Below the pieces are notes generated by a model, which was not told the origin of the DNA, did not search any database, and saw nothing but the letters and a program-made list of their open reading frames with translations. 64,000 nucleotides of DNA, from the NCBI GenBank assembly GCA_029204225.1, contig CM055096.1:58355600-58419599 (forward strand), written 5' to 3'. Shown here in pieces: positions 33,619 through 46,342 of the stretch. This DNA is from Diphasiastrum complanatum (lineage: Eukaryota; Streptophyta; Lycopodiopsida; Lycopodiales; Lycopodiaceae). A program made the translations under genes and the position numbers. Within the stretch, counting starts at the first letter, position 1. Every line of letters starts with the position of its first letter.

Positions 33619-35044
33619 GTGATTATTGGTTGAGATGTCATTTTTTATGAGGGAAACATTCCAAACGTGTCTTCATGTAATGATGGTGTGGATGGATCTA
33701 ACAATCTCGATGTTGATGATATGGATCCCATTTTAGATGTTGATGATGAAGGACCTTCATCAAGTCAAAATCCAAGGAGAACATCAAGGGAAAGACAAAC
33801 ACCTTCAAGGCTCACATATGATGAGAAAGGTAAGCAAGTTGTTTTTGGAACAAACTATGCTTTTCTAACCTCTTTTGATGAACCTACATGTGTAGATGAA
33901 GCAAGGAACAAAGAGGAGTAGATCCAAGCAATGGATCTTGAGTATCAAGCTCTCATGAAAAACAATACATGGAGATTGGTGGAGTTACCTAAGGACAAGA
34001 AAGCTATCGGATGCAAATGGATCTTCAAGATGAAGACTAACCAAGATGGATATATCAATAAGCATAAGGCAAGGTTGGTGGCCAAGGGATATGCACAAGA
34101 CTCACATGGTACTGACTATGATGAGACCTTTGCACCCATGGCAAAGATGGTAAGCATTCAGGTCATCATCTCTCTTGCTACTCTTTTTGGATAGGATCTA
34201 TGGCATATGGACATTACAAATGCATTCTTGAATGATGATCTTGAGGAGGAAGTCACATGGACCAACCCAAGAGATACATTTCATCTACAAAGCCAAATCA
34301 TATTTGTCTTCTACAAAAGAGTTTGTATGGTCTTAAGCAATCACCAAGGAGTTGGTATGCTATGCTTAACACATTTTTACTCTCTCAAAATTTTTTTATG
34401 AGTGAGAATGATCATTCATTATATTTAAGATATGCTGGAAATGATGTTATTATCTTGCTAATCTATGTGGATGATATCATCTTGAGTGGAGGAAACAAGC
34501 AAGATGTTGATGATATCAAGAGTGCTCTCAAGAAGGAGTTTGAGGTGCAAGATCTTGGTCATTTGCATTACATTTTAGGAATAGAAGTGATTAGATCTTC
34601 TCAATCTACTTTCATTTGTCAAGAGAAGCTATATCATGGATGTCAAAGAAACAAGCCACTATCTCATTGTCATCTAGTGAGGCCGAGTACAAAGCCCTTA
34701 CTCATTGCACAAAAGAAATGGTATGGATCAAGAGGATGATCAAGGATGTTCACTTGCTGGATTTTTCAGAGAGCCCAATCATCTTTTGTGACAACCTATC
34801 AGCCCAAAAGTTGGCAAGCAATCTTATATTTCATGCTAGCTGGAGCAAGCATAATGAGATGGCATATCACTTTGTGCGGGAGCAAGTCATGGCAAAGGAG
34901 GTGGAGCTTCAACATGTTTTTTCAAGGGAATGTGTAGCTGATATCTTCACCAAAGCATTGGGAAAAGACTTTCACACAAAGCATAGGACTTCACTTGGAG
35001 TATTCTCAAAGTCTATGCTAAAACTAGTTGAAGAGAGAGATTAA
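33619..35044 (+). pseudogene. Copia integrase end-RT-RNase H, second half of split chimera
   Basis: Near-identical to 58723-60142. An acidic linker (DVDDMDPILDVDDEGPSSS) and TSRERQTPSRLTYDE precede RT: NNTWRLVELPKDKKAIGCKW, DYDETFAPMAK, HMDITNAFLNDDLEEEV, KSLYGLKQSPRSWY, and an intact LIYVDDIILSGG. After ILGIEVIRSSQ a deletion joins RT to RNase H at AISWMSKKQATISLSSSEAEY, losing roughly 250 codons including the RNase H start. It then reads WIKRMIKD, IFCDNLSAQKLASN, HFVREQV and ADIFTKALG. There are also stops at 33919 and 34192 and a frameshift near 34257. The RT-RNase H deletion is shared with the other copy. Confidence 0.9.
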
Positions 35045-35092
35045 TCCTTGCAAACAAATAAAGTTGGTGTCCTATGAACACTAGCACTCGAG

Positions 35093-35720
35093 TGTGAGAA
35101 ATTGTCAAGTAGTTTGATATTTTGGTCATATTTGTTTATTTGGCAATTGAGGCCAATTTGCATATTAGACTCAGAGTTTGACTTTTCAAAGTTATATTAG
35201 TCTAAAATTATTTGAATTACCACTTTTAGAAAGTGAGGGAAAGCAGAAAGTCAAGTTTGGACACATTCAAATTTGAATGTTAGATACATTGAATCTAGTT
35301 CATGTTGTAGTAGGGTTTTTGATCCAGAAGTTTCTATGGAGGGAAACCAAGCTCATTAATGAGGCATGGACCTGTTATAAATAGATGTCATCTTGTGGGA
35401 GAAATAATTCTTCTCTCTCTCTCATCTCATTTCATGCTTATACATGAGTTCTCTAGGGTTCATCTATCCATTGGTGCACTATCTTGGTGATATCTTGCAA
35501 TCTTGTGTGTAGACTGCATTGTTTTGTTGATATTTGGATCCACGTGTGAAATAAAGTAACTTATTGTTTTTCTATGGACAACAACTACATTTTATCATAA
35601 TTTTGATTCTTGATCAATATCTTGTTGACTTTGTTGATTTTCTATATTGCAAATGGTGTAAATTTTGTTGTGTTTCATATCAAAGATCAATAGATGATTT
35701 TGGATCTTAGTGATTCACAA
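35093..35720 (+). repeat. 3' LTR of the chimera family
   Basis: It starts TGTGAGAAATTGTC at 35093, 49 bp after the RNase H stop. TATAAAT at 35376-35382 is a likely promoter TATA box. The end is not certain: homology with the inverted piece 60433-60801 runs to about 35709. Other copies start at 54667 and 60174. A CACTA fragment follows. Confidence 0.7.
35376..35382 (+). promoter_or_regulatory. TATA box of the LTR promoter
   Basis: TATAAAT within CTGTTATAAATAG, 283 bp into the LTR and upstream of a CT-rich stretch, as usual for the U3/R border of a copia LTR. The equivalent in the IR1 element LTR is at 44470-44476. Confidence 0.5.
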
Positions 35721-35784
35721 AATCTTCACATTTTGTACTTTAAATAATATGCAACCCATGTATGTCAATTAACAAAAAGATGAT

Positions 35785-38160
35785 GTGACAATTTGCTTCA
35801 AAAAATGTTGTTGCCAAATAATACCATGGCTATGTCAAGACAAGAAGCCAAGAAAATATTGTTAGTGGTTGATATGCGTTACAAAAGTATTCATGCATGT
35901 CCCAATGATTGCATTCTTTATTGAGACAAGTTTGACGGGCTGAGCACATGTACATGTCCATGTTGTGGGGATAGTCGTTATAGACAAGATTTAGAAGGAG
36001 ACACTATATATGCCAAGATATTGGTGAGACACTTTGATCATACCCATGATACAACATATGTTTAAGTGCAAGTCCATAGTAGAGTTTATGACATGACATT
36101 CGACCAATCATTCAAGCAATGATACTATGAGAGTCCCTACTGATTGTCATGTAGATGACACATGGCATGAGTTCATAGGTGATCCTTGACATTTACATCT
36201 AATGTATGGTGTGAATCCATTTGGATTGCACTCCACATCATGATGTACTTGGCCTATTGTCTTGGTCATTTATAACATTCCTAAGGACTCCAATCTAGTG
36301 GCTACCATGTGTGTCCCATCTATGGCAAATATATTTTTTGCACATCACTCACAACATCTTAGAAAGATGGTAAATGAGATTCACACTCGTTACCTTCCAA
36401 ATGATCATCACCCTCTATGTGATGGACTTGTTGGTCGAAGACCCCATTCTATGAAGGTAATTCATGCTTAGGTTTTATTGTCCAATGCATTTTGTAATTG
36501 CACTGACTATTTATGTTGTAATGACATCTAATTTAGCATTGCTTATGAAATTGTAGGATTTATGTTCTATTCTTGCAAGTGATTGGCTTTAAATTTGGAG
36601 ATCCTTTCAAAATCCACAGCACCCGCCTCCTGATATAAAAAAGTTGTCCTTATTTTATGAACTTTTTTGTTGTGAACAATTATTGATAGATAATCTATTG
36701 GATCCAATGCACATAGTAAGGAATGTAGGGAGTATATTTTGGAAGCACTTGATTGGTGCCAAAGATACTCCAATTGGATATGCGATGCTTGAAGGGTTCC
36801 TTCACAAGGGGCAACAAGCTAAGTGGTCTACAGTCTCATGACTAGCACAAGTTCTTATAGGTTAGCATGTCTTTTTAGCCTTGTGAATGTGTTTCATATG
36901 TGAAAAGTATAGTACTAAGGACCATAAATGGATCTTTGAATGATCCACAAGGTGATTGTATGCTTGTTAAACAATCTATCAGAAACTAGTCATCAGAAAA
37001 CAAGATCTAGTTTAGCAGCTTGATAGGAAACAAGTAGAGACAATCAAAGCATTGATCAAATAGTCTAATCCAACTCCACACGTGTGGAAATAAGGCTGTA
37101 GTACGGCCTGTAGACAGTGTTTACAAAGTGCCAAAGCTGGGTTTCATTGGAAAAATAGAGTAATCACCATACAATGAGAGGAAACTCGAGTTTCTCCTTG
37201 AGGCTCCAAAAAGTTTCTATCTTCTCACTATGGAGAATGGAAATACATAGTAAAACAGACTTCCTTTGCAAAGTTAGGTGAAAATCCAGCATGTAATAAG
37301 GAAGTAGACTCCACTTTCTTGCCCTAATGTGAAAACCCTAGCCTCGATCCAAGAGTCATGCTTGGTAGGTGCATGGTAGGTACAAATCTCATCATAAATC
37401 ATGGTCTAGATCCTACAAAGTAGGAATCACTACCAAATAGACACAACCACTCCTCTTGACTCGTGGTAACCTACTTTAGGTGTGTATGTACAAGTGGCAC
37501 TTTGGCCATTCAAGTAACCAACAAACAATATTGACAAAATGTACAATATTCTACATGGCTAGATTTGCCAATGTAGGCAATTTTTCACATCATAGTGCGT
37601 CTTGTTCCAATTCATCCAAGATTAACATTGTTGCATCTATATAGTTCGTGTTTCCCTTGGTGTGGAGAGGGTTTTTGATAGAAGATGTTATGAGCACACT
37701 CTACACAATTAGTGGTTCAATGAAATATATATGCATATCCAATTTGAATCACATTAACTTCTAGATTAATTATAGCTTGAAATAAGGTGATCATTTAAGA
37801 TAATGATGCAACTAATGTGCATATGTAATTACTGTTTAATTCTTTAGGGATAGAGATGTTTTGGAGGACATGCGGCCAATTGTACTACTTGAAGAAGATG
37901 CAATTGAAAATGGTACATATTCAAATCCACCAGAGGCCTACTTTGATGTGAAGTAGAGGCTGGCATTTTGTCTACAATGAATTTGGTTTCCAATTTCCAA
38001 ATGGATGGAAAGGGAGCTTATACAATGTAAGATAGACTATGAGATATTTCTAGCAAGACTAGTTAAACGTTTGTGTGTGTCATTCAACCTCCCTAAAGTT
38101 TCCCTTTTCAATATTATGCATCTTCTAAGGGATGTCGACTTTTCACCAAAAAAAAAAAAT
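35785..38160 (+). pseudogene. CACTA (En/Spm) Tnp2-type transposase, interrupted
   Basis: Decayed Tnp2 transposase. Landmarks in order: SRQEAKKIL, then KSIHACPNDCILY (35900-35930) with a stop after it, the CPCCGDSRYRQ zinc-like motif, a GVNPFGLHSTS and TWPIVLVIYNIP pair (36210-36275), LIDNLLDPMHIVRNVG (36690), and VLEDMRPIVLLEEDA with NPPEAYFDVK (37860-37950). These match the order of Tnp2 landmarks (IHACPNDCILY, CP.CG.SRYK, GxNPFG, YNLPPW, MHIEKNV, DMGIRKEL). Stops and gaps are many; the DDE core cannot be verified. A solo LTR interrupts it at 36899-37589. A colinear second copy is at 60801-62480. Confidence 0.85.
36899..37589 (-). mobile_element. Solo LTR with 5-bp target site duplication
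   Basis: Ends TGTGAAAAG and TTTTTCACA, 691 bp, flanked on both sides by TCATA (36894-36898 and 37590-37594). The empty site is present in the other CACTA copy near 61915 (GTGTTTCATAGTGCG), which proves the insertion. The reverse complement of 36899-37290 matches the last ~390 bp of the LTR at 14545-15863. It is a solo LTR left by recombination between the two LTRs of a full element. Confidence 0.95.
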
Positions 38161-39005
38161 TCTGTCTTTCAAAAACCTTCAACTTAAATATGTTGCTTTT
38201 GAAATCTTGCAACTACTAAATGTTGTTGTAAATATTAATCGCTAACCTATTTGAGAAATTTAAATATTACAAAAAAAAAAATCAACACATTCAAGAAATA
38301 TATTAAGACACATTGAATTATCTTAATTTGCTAGAAATGTACTTATAAAATTCAAAAATCTCCAAATTTTGCAAAGACTCTTTGGATCCTAAAATTTCCT
38401 TGAGCCTCAGCCTGCTCCACCCCATCAAGAAATTTCAAGTTAAAGCATGTTATAAATTTATAAAGAAGCCATGATTGGCTTCCATGTAATTTCTACCAAA
38501 AAATTGTGCAAAAAGTAGATCACCCGCAAGATAGAACTTCTAAGTTTCAAATTTTATGTGGTTATTTAAGTAACTATGATGAAGTGCGTGAATCCTATGT
38601 ATTTCCAAACCTCAAGGTCTAGAATCCTACATGTATCATACTAGCCATGAAATTTCCTACAAAAAAGAAATGTTAGTATAGATACTTAGGAAGTCAACAT
38701 CCTTTAGAATATCTTTGGAACCGAATTTGAAAAAGGTTGCCATGTCCATTCTTGGACCATGTTATCTTTCCAAAACGATGCTTTCGACACTACTTTCAAA
38801 TGAATAAAAAAATGAAGCGTCAAGCTAACATCATTATGCTTCAAGACGAGTTTGAAGCACTTACATGTAACCTTCATATACTAACCTTCTGAACATCATA
38901 TTGTGCATAGATGAGTAATAGCATATTGTGATGCATTATGTCTCGTAACTAAAACCATAATAGTTATAGTTTAATAGTTGTTGTACCTTACGTAATGGGA
39001 TCCAT
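38161..39005. other. CACTA tail, then spacer with gypsy gag scrap
   Basis: 38161-38450 is AT-rich and repeats at 62480-62655. The minus strand at 38743-38790 reads like the gypsy gag piece at 12328-12375. Nothing else recognised. The repeat X copy begins at about 39006. Confidence 0.5.
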
Positions 39006-40415
39006 ATTTCTCGTGACTGTAGATGTGTTAATAACTTGAGTCATTAGCAACTGCAATGCAATGTACAGTCTACACTGGAAATTCTGGATTAATCTCATGA
39101 AATCTTGAAGATATTTTCTCAGGAAATCTCACTGGCATTTCTTATTATTTGCCTCCTCTTGCCTTCTCCCAGGCCTCAACTATTGCTTTCATTCGTGGAC
39201 AGCGGCCTTTGTTTTCAATTTGGAGTATGCCTTCATTTTCACTCTTATGACTCCTGCTACACTCCCTTGGGTTTGGCACGGGGTCAGGCAGTACCCCCAG
39301 GACTACGTTTTGATCAAGTCTTGAATAATCCTTGACTAAGGATGCAATGCAGGTGGCGTGGGGTACACTGCCCATAAGAATCAAACAAGTATTGCTCGGT
39401 AGGTGGTCCTTATTCTTGGTTGTTCACATAACAGGTCAGATTTTTATATGCACTGTGCTTCCTCATGAGAAGAACTATTCCTCCTACCTTCTACAAGTGG
39501 GTTTAGTGTATTTAGGAACTTTCACCACACCTGAACATGCATTGTTCAGCAGGGCCAGGGCCAGTTCCAGGTTCCCACCCTCTTTCAACCAGCAATCCCC
39601 ATCAAATCAGAAGAAAGATAATTATTCCATTTTTTTAATGTTTTGATGTCAAAACACTGTTGCAAATTACCTGTTTGTATTGAATAGCTAATGTTGCACA
39701 TTACCTGTTTGAAGGTTCCGTCAAAAAAACTTAGTTTTTTTAACAACTTTAGTAAACTGGGTCAAATTTTAACATTTTAAAGAAAAATACACACAAAATA
39801 TAGATGTTTTTTAAATAATCACATTAAATTTTGGATTTTAGAGTTTAGTTAATCACAAAATTGAAAATATGATTCTTAGTAGCTATTCTATAAACAAGAC
39901 TCTTAAAATAAATAGCATACATTTCAGATAAACAAAGACAAATTGTACTTCATACTTTTTGATGTAATCAAAATCTATCAGAATTTAGGATATTGTAATT
40001 TATAATAGTAAATGCAAACATAAGATAATTTAATATTATATAAAATTTTAATTGGCATTGAGAATATAATGTGATGTCTACAATGTAAAGAGCAAATTTC
40101 TATATGTCAAAAGAGGGTTTGCATGATACAAGTAGCAACAGTGAACATAATTAAAATACTTCATATTGAGAAATATTGTATGATAATCGATTAATGAAAA
40201 CTTATCAAAATATAATCTCTTACAAAATTAAATTGAAGGCTGTGTAGTAAACTTCTCTCCAAATTCAATATTTCAAGTCAACAAAATGTTGATATTTCTC
40301 TCAAAACATTCAACATAAAATAAAAATATTGACAATGCCAACCCCATAAATTCTTTATAAACTTATTTATAAAAGTTTTATCCTATTGATATTTCCTTAT
40401 ACATTTTGTACAGAA
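39006..40415 (+). repeat. Dispersed repeat X, third copy
   Basis: Matches 12967-14262 directly over its whole length; 39305-40415 also matches the left IR1 arm inverted. The inner edge of IR1 (39305) falls inside this X copy, so the IR1 duplication broke within X. Confidence 0.75.
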
Positions 40416-42862
40416 GTCCTAGCAAACAACATTTAAGTTTCACAGTTAGAATCAATTTTAGAAAATGTTCAAAGAAACAAAAAATTTTTGTCACAAAACA
40501 AGCATTTTTGGGCAGAAAAGTTGGAAGTTATCAACTCAAAATAGTGAAGTTTTGGACAAAAAATATGTAAGTTTTTGTTATAATGTTGACAAATATAATC
40601 GAGTTGCATAAAAGATTGTAGTTATTGGCAAGCGATATTATCATTCGACACTTGTTATGAAAATGATTACATTTCTAAAACTATGTCTTTTTGTGTTGTA
40701 CATTTGGACAAAATGATATTAAAAGTGCTCCAAAAATGAGTTTGTGACAAAAAAAAAAAAAACTTATTATGGGAACAAAAAATAGGGAAGAAAAAAAGGT
40801 CGTGAACCATCCAAGTGGTCCTTTTTTCTTTCTTCTCTTTTTCGGGTAAACCCTCAATTTGATCCCAGGGATCGAATTCAAAGATCATGGCCCATTTTTC
40901 TTATGTATTTTTATACTCATAATGAGTTTTCTTGTTACAAATCCAAAAAATGTGTAGAAACAATGAGAAGTATTGAATCAATATACCACAGGCTAACAAA
41001 ATAGAGACATTTTGGAACTAGAATACTCATTGCTTGAAACAATGTTTTCATCAACATGTATTCATGCCATTCATGATGTTGAACTAGAATTGTAAATAAG
41101 TCATACAAAAATATTGAAGTCCGTCCAATTCTCATAGTATTTCAGTTTAATGCTTGATAAAAACAAATGGAAGTACTTTTCAAAGTATGTTCATATGTAA
41201 TTAGTTTCTTGTACAACTAATAGTGAATTGTAGACAATCTATAAAAATTTGTTTCTAATAGATTAACATGTTTGTGCAAGTATCATTGAATTTTAAAAAA
41301 GACATTTTTTAATGAAATTTTAAATTTTTGTCAAAATTTGTAACTTTTTAACCCCCTCTTTTTTATCATTCTCATTTTAGGTGTTATCCTATGAGTCCAT
41401 GTTTTTGAAAACATACAAAAATATGGTGAATTAACAGAATCTAAGGAATATGCCAAATAGTTCCCGTTTGCACGAAATATTGCCTATTTCATATGCAACA
41501 ATGTTTCAAGTGGATGAGGTCACTGGATGAGGGTGGAGCCCTACCTGCACCTTTAGTCATGGCTATGAATAAGTGCATCTTTACAAGTACAAGTGTTTCA
41601 TTAGTGTACGCAAGACAATGCGCACAAATATTAGTCAAAGGAATGTATGCAATCTTTGCAATGCCTACATACCCTTAGACTTCCAACAAGAAAAAAAAAT
41701 CTTGTGATTCACAAATTCATAGCAAACCTCAATGCAATTTTGAAAGGTGAAAAGTTGAAACATTTGTTCTATATCTATTGTCTTCTTCGAAAAAGTAATT
41801 CCTTGAGAGAGCTTAAGTGTGTGTGTGGCATTAACATATAGAAGACAACATTGTGCATAGATCGTAGGCAAAGCAATATATATTCATCATATTATACACT
41901 ACTAACAAATTTATTTGAGTCTTTAAAAAAATGCTTGAAAACTTTCTTTAATATTGGCTTATAAGTAGTCAACACTACAAAAGGGCCTAGCCAACTCAGG
42001 GAGAAGAAACACGCTTAGTAGGTGATGGCTTTCTCCTTATTAGAGGCTTGCTTTGTATACTTTGTATGCTTGCATTTTGCCAACTTACTGAGAAAGTGCT
42101 TGGCTTTATTCAAAGCACTAACATAATGAAAATTGTATGCGTGCATTGGATGCAAACCACTTTGACAAATGTTTTCTTAGGAAGGTATGAGCTAGAAATA
42201 TTGCAATTACATCCAAAGGGCAAAAAGAAGCACTCATTCAAGAGTTCATAATGTAAATCTTGAATATGTAGATGTGCTTGCTTTTAGTTAAATTCTTTCA
42301 AAAGTCAGCAATATCTATTTTTTAAGAATGTCTTAGGTTAAATGCAAAGCCATCATATTCAACTCAGTAGCAATGGAGCAAAGCAGCAATGCAAATCCTT
42401 GGAATCTGTATAAAAAAAACATATTAAAATACTTTCGATGTTTTCAAAATGTTGTGGATTCAACATAACTAGCAACGAATGCAATATACAATCTACTTCT
42501 GAAAAGTTAATTTGGACTATTAGAAATCATAATTATTTATTTACGCAATTTGTTCATGATTGGAAAATTTTGATTTGTTGAATTTTATCGAGAAGTTCAA
42601 TTTGTTTGGCATGGTGTACTGATATTTTTAGTCAATATGCATGTTTTTGTATTACTTTTTTGTTTACAATCGAAATATTTATTTTCTTCAATTTGAACAA
42701 TCGCTTCTCTCAGTTTGAGCATTAGAGGAGTTACAAACTCCAAAAGGGCTATATAAGAAATGCCATGTAGGAGAAAAAAAATCACTGGATTTTGAAAATT
42801 CGATGGACTTTCAGGTCCAGTTTAGCTTAACTTTACCAATAATGTGTAGTTAACATGACTTG
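40416..42862. other. AT-rich stretch, no gene recognised (right copy)
   Basis: Mirror of 5081-7570. Small frames at 41493-41678 and 42048-42251 recur in the left arm without recognised domains. CACTACAAAAGGGCC at 41973-41987, preceded by CAA, looks like one end of a CACTA element; I found no matching reverse end downstream. Confidence 0.5.
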
Positions 42863-43171
42863 TGGTTAAAGAGGCTATTGGTGGAGCTACAAGTCATGGA
42901 GGCTAAGGATTAGCCAATCATATATTGTGACAACCAATCAAGCCAAGCATTAGCAACCAAACCCACATTCCATGCAAGGTGCAAGCACATAGAGATTGCT
43001 CACCATTTTGTGAGGTAGAAGATTCAAGCAAAGAAGATCAAGTTGCAACATGTATCTTCTTCAGATTGCCTTGCTGATCTACTCACTAAAGCCTTGCCAA
43101 ATATTTCATTTATCAAGTTAAGATCAGCCTTAGGTGTTGTAGATAGATGTACCATAGATGTATCAAAGTAA
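42863..43171 (+). pseudogene. Copia RNase H C-terminal fragment (right copy)
   Basis: WLKRLLVELQVMEAKD, a stop, then PIIYCDNQSSQALATK, FHARCKHIEIAHHFVR, KLQHVSSSDCLADLLTKALP and IKLRSALGVVDR up to the stop at 43169-43171. A purine tract (GAGGAGGAG) follows, then the LTR at 43186. Everything upstream of RNase H is missing. In a full element this domain removes the RNA strand during reverse transcription. Confidence 0.85.
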
Positions 43172-43185
43172 AAATTGAGGAGGAG

Positions 43186-43847
43186 TGTTAGATTTTACAA
43201 TTTTTACCTTGTAAATGCAATTTGTTTGATATCTATGTGGATCCACACGTGTGAGGACCTGTATACATGTGTAAAATGTCACTCATAATATTCAAGTCCA
43301 TTGTACTTAGATTTTATTTGAATCAAATGTCAAATCTCCTAAATTGTAGGAGTTATCTCCTAGATTGTAGGAATCTAGAAGGTCAACACTAACCACCAAT
43401 GGTGATGTGGCAAATTAGATAGATCTTATCCAAAGTGGATATGGATGAGTACAATGAGCTATCCCACACGTGCTGGAAGCAGCCTAGAGAGAGATTATGA
43501 TGATTGTGTACTTGATCCATGATGGATCCATTATGAGGTTAATGATGAGAAACATTGATTTGGGAGCAATCTTGGTGTTTCCACTCTATTAAGCAAGTTC
43601 TTTGTGAATGTATGCTTAGGATTTGATAAGTAAACTTATTTGCTATTAGCAAGCTGTACACTTGCTGTACTTCGTGTGAAGCCATTTGATCATTATCTTT
43701 GGTTGTTTTTCTTGGATGTGTAGAAATTGTCAAGTAAAAGCTAGTTTTGGGTGCTAGTTTGAAGATTGATCAACATTCAAAATTCCAATGACTCTTATTG
43801 ATCTTTTGTATATCAAAATGAGTCCATTATTCTGATTTTTGACAACA
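43186..43847 (+). repeat. 3' LTR of second copia element (right copy)
   Basis: TGTTAGATTTTAC at 43186 directly after the polypurine tract; it ends GACAACA at 43847, with matching TGTT/AACA tips, 662 bp. The 5' LTR of this element is absent, so no target duplication can be tested. Confidence 0.7.
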
Positions 43848-44193
43848 GGATCTGTGAGGGGTTGATTAAATGAAAGAAATTTGGTGGCAAGAGGTAAGTG
43901 GGTTGGAAAACTCATGAGAGAGAATGTGTTCTTAGTCTAAGAGATGTCCCAAATATGTTATTTACTCAAGAGAAATATAGTTCTTTTGTAGCTGAGTTAC
44001 AAGATTCTCAGTGAGATATGAGAGTAACATATGCGGATTTCGGAGGAATCTACTAGATAAGGACATATGTGTTTATGTACTGGGTCATAGTGATATTATT
44101 CTCATATGTGCATGATTAATCTTCTATGGATCTACTATGTATTCCTAGTTACCAGGGTTATTTGGTGCACTTAACCTAGTCGGTGAACATAGA
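43848..44193. other. Spacer between two LTRs
   Basis: About 345 bp, no gene and no repeat other than the IR1 mirror at about 3757-4102. Confidence 0.4.
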
Positions 44194-44720
44194 TGTGAGA
44201 GATTTCAACTACTTTAGTCTAGTTTAGTCATATTTTGGTAAATTGTCAATATGAGGCCAAAACTCATTTTAGATTTAGAGATAAACTTTTCGATGTTATA
44301 TTAGTTTAAATTACATTCAGTAAACACTTTTTGAAAGTGTGGGAAAGTTAGTAGTCAGGTTTGAGAGAGATTCAAATTTGAACTTTGGGTACATTGAATC
44401 TAGACCCAAAAATAGTAGGGTTTACATTTTGGAGGGAAAGCCAAGTGGCCAAATAGGGTTTGGACACTCTATAAAAGGATACAACTCGTGGAGAGACACA
44501 TCTTCTCACTTTTCTCTTCTCTCTCTCATTTCATCATTATACATGGTTCTCTTTGGGTTCTACTACTCATTGGTGCACTCTCTTGATGATATCTTGCAAT
44601 TCTATGTGTAGAATGATCATTTATTGTTATTAAGTCAAAACTCAATATATGGTTATATACTTGATCAATTCCAATTTCACACTTGGTTTACTGAAATTAT
44701 ACGATTTTTGGTGCATTAGG
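44194..44720 (+). repeat. 5' LTR of copia-like element (right copy)
   Basis: Starts TGTGAGAGATTTCAAC; TATA box TATAAAA at 44470-44476. The inner end is approximate because the usual TGGTATCAGA primer site is not visible; the candidate junction is near TTTTGGTGCATTAGG (44706). Confidence 0.6.
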
Positions 44721-45088
44721 AAGGTCTCAGTGGAGTCTACAAGAAGATATATCAAGTTTCTAGAAATTGCATGTAGAATTTGAGATGTTCAATTTTTTGT
44801 GATTTTGTCAAAACCCTAATTTTGATTGGATCTCTAGTTTGTGAGGTTACTGAACTTCATTTGAGTGTGTTTCAATCTTAGAAAGTGGCAACAATCATTA
44901 GATTGAGGATAGATCATAGGTTGATCAAGATTTCACTATTCTATGTGTTGATTTTCTAGTTAGAGTGCTAGAAGATATTTGAGAGATTCCATATCTTTGT
45001 GATATCTTCTTGAGCTCATTTGTTGACATTAAAGAGAGTTATTTGTGCATTCGAATAGGTTGAAAGAAGAAGATCAGGTCATTTCAAC

Positions 45089-46238
45089 ATGACTACAAGT
45101 GGAGGCTTCATGTTGGAAGGCAATGATAGGCTTACGTCAATCAACCATTCTACTTGGAAGGTGAGGATGGAGTTCTTATTGGAGATGAATGAGTTGATGG
45201 AGATTGTTACAGGTGTGGAGGAGAGGCCTCAAGCACCTCAAGATCAAGTGAGGTATGACAAGAGAGCTAAAAGATCTCTACACATGAATAAGACGAATGT
45301 TACCAATGAACTTCTCAAGGAAGTTGGTAAGTGCACATCGTCTTTGGAGGCTTGGGAAGCTTTAAAGAAGCTTTATGAATCCAAATCTACATCAAGAGTT
45401 CTTACTCTTAGGAGGCAAATCTTTCAAAGTTTGCAAAAGAAGCAAAAGAGTACTCATGCTTTTGTTTTGAGGGTTAAGGCATTCAATGATGAGTTAGCAT
45501 GTATCGATGAAAGCTAGTAAGGAGGTAGAACTTGTTCAAGTTATACTTAATGGCCACTTGGATGATCATGCTAATCTTGTTCAAAGTTTTGCTATTCAAA
45601 AGACTTTGTCAAGTATTGTGGATTTGCAAGAGATCTTGGTGAATGAGAAGTATAGGCTTCAATCAAGAGGAGGTGGATCTACTTCGACATCTCATTTTGA
45701 AGAGGAGGCTATGTTCATCAAAGGCAAGTTCAAGGGCAAAGGCAAAGGCAAGTGGTCTAAAGGGAAAGATCAAGGTGAGACTTGATCTTTTGGCAAAAAG
45801 AAAGATAAGTCTAAGTTGAAATGCTTTTATTGTGAAATCAAAGTGCATTTTGCAAATGAATGTTTGAAGAAGAAAAGAGATGAAGGTAGCGAGCAAATCA
45901 GCTTTACTACTAATGATGAGGATCTAGGTGGTGGTGATTCTCTTTTGATGTGTTCTTCAAGTCTAATATCAAGTGAAGGTGACAAAGATTCATGGTGAAT
46001 TGATAGTGGAGCTAGTTCACACATGACTACTCATAAGGAGTTCTTTACTTCTTTGGTCACTTATGATGGAGCCAAGAAAGAAATTCACATGGCCAATGGT
46101 GGTGAGTGTGTGATTGAAGGTATTGGTTCGATTCCTATATTTCATTCTACTAATAGGAAAGCAATACTTGATGGTGTTCTTTACATTCCTTCACTTTCAA
46201 AGAATTTTCTAAGTGTTGGTCAAATGATAGAGAAATGA
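45089..46238 (+). pseudogene. Copia gag and protease remnant (right copy)
   Basis: Gag from ATG 45089 (MTTSGGFMLEGNDRL, WKVRMEFLLEMNE, LTLRRQIFQSLQKK) to a stop at 45517; a shifted frame 45507-45785 continues gag (LVQVILNGHLDDHANLVQS, then a Gly/Lys-rich basic tail). A stop separates it from CFYCEIKVHFANEC (intact CCHC) at 45822-45863. Another stop stands just before IDSGASSHMTTHKE (protease). The LSVGQMIEK end is at 46238. All these stops occur at the same places in the left copy, so they predate the IR1 duplication. Confidence 0.85.
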
Positions 46239-46342
46239 TACATGGTAAAGTTTGGTGGTGATGTTTGTTTCATTACAAAGGACAAAATCTTGGTTGCTAG
46301 GGGAATAGACAAGGTAGACTTTTCAAGTTTGATGCTTTTGTT

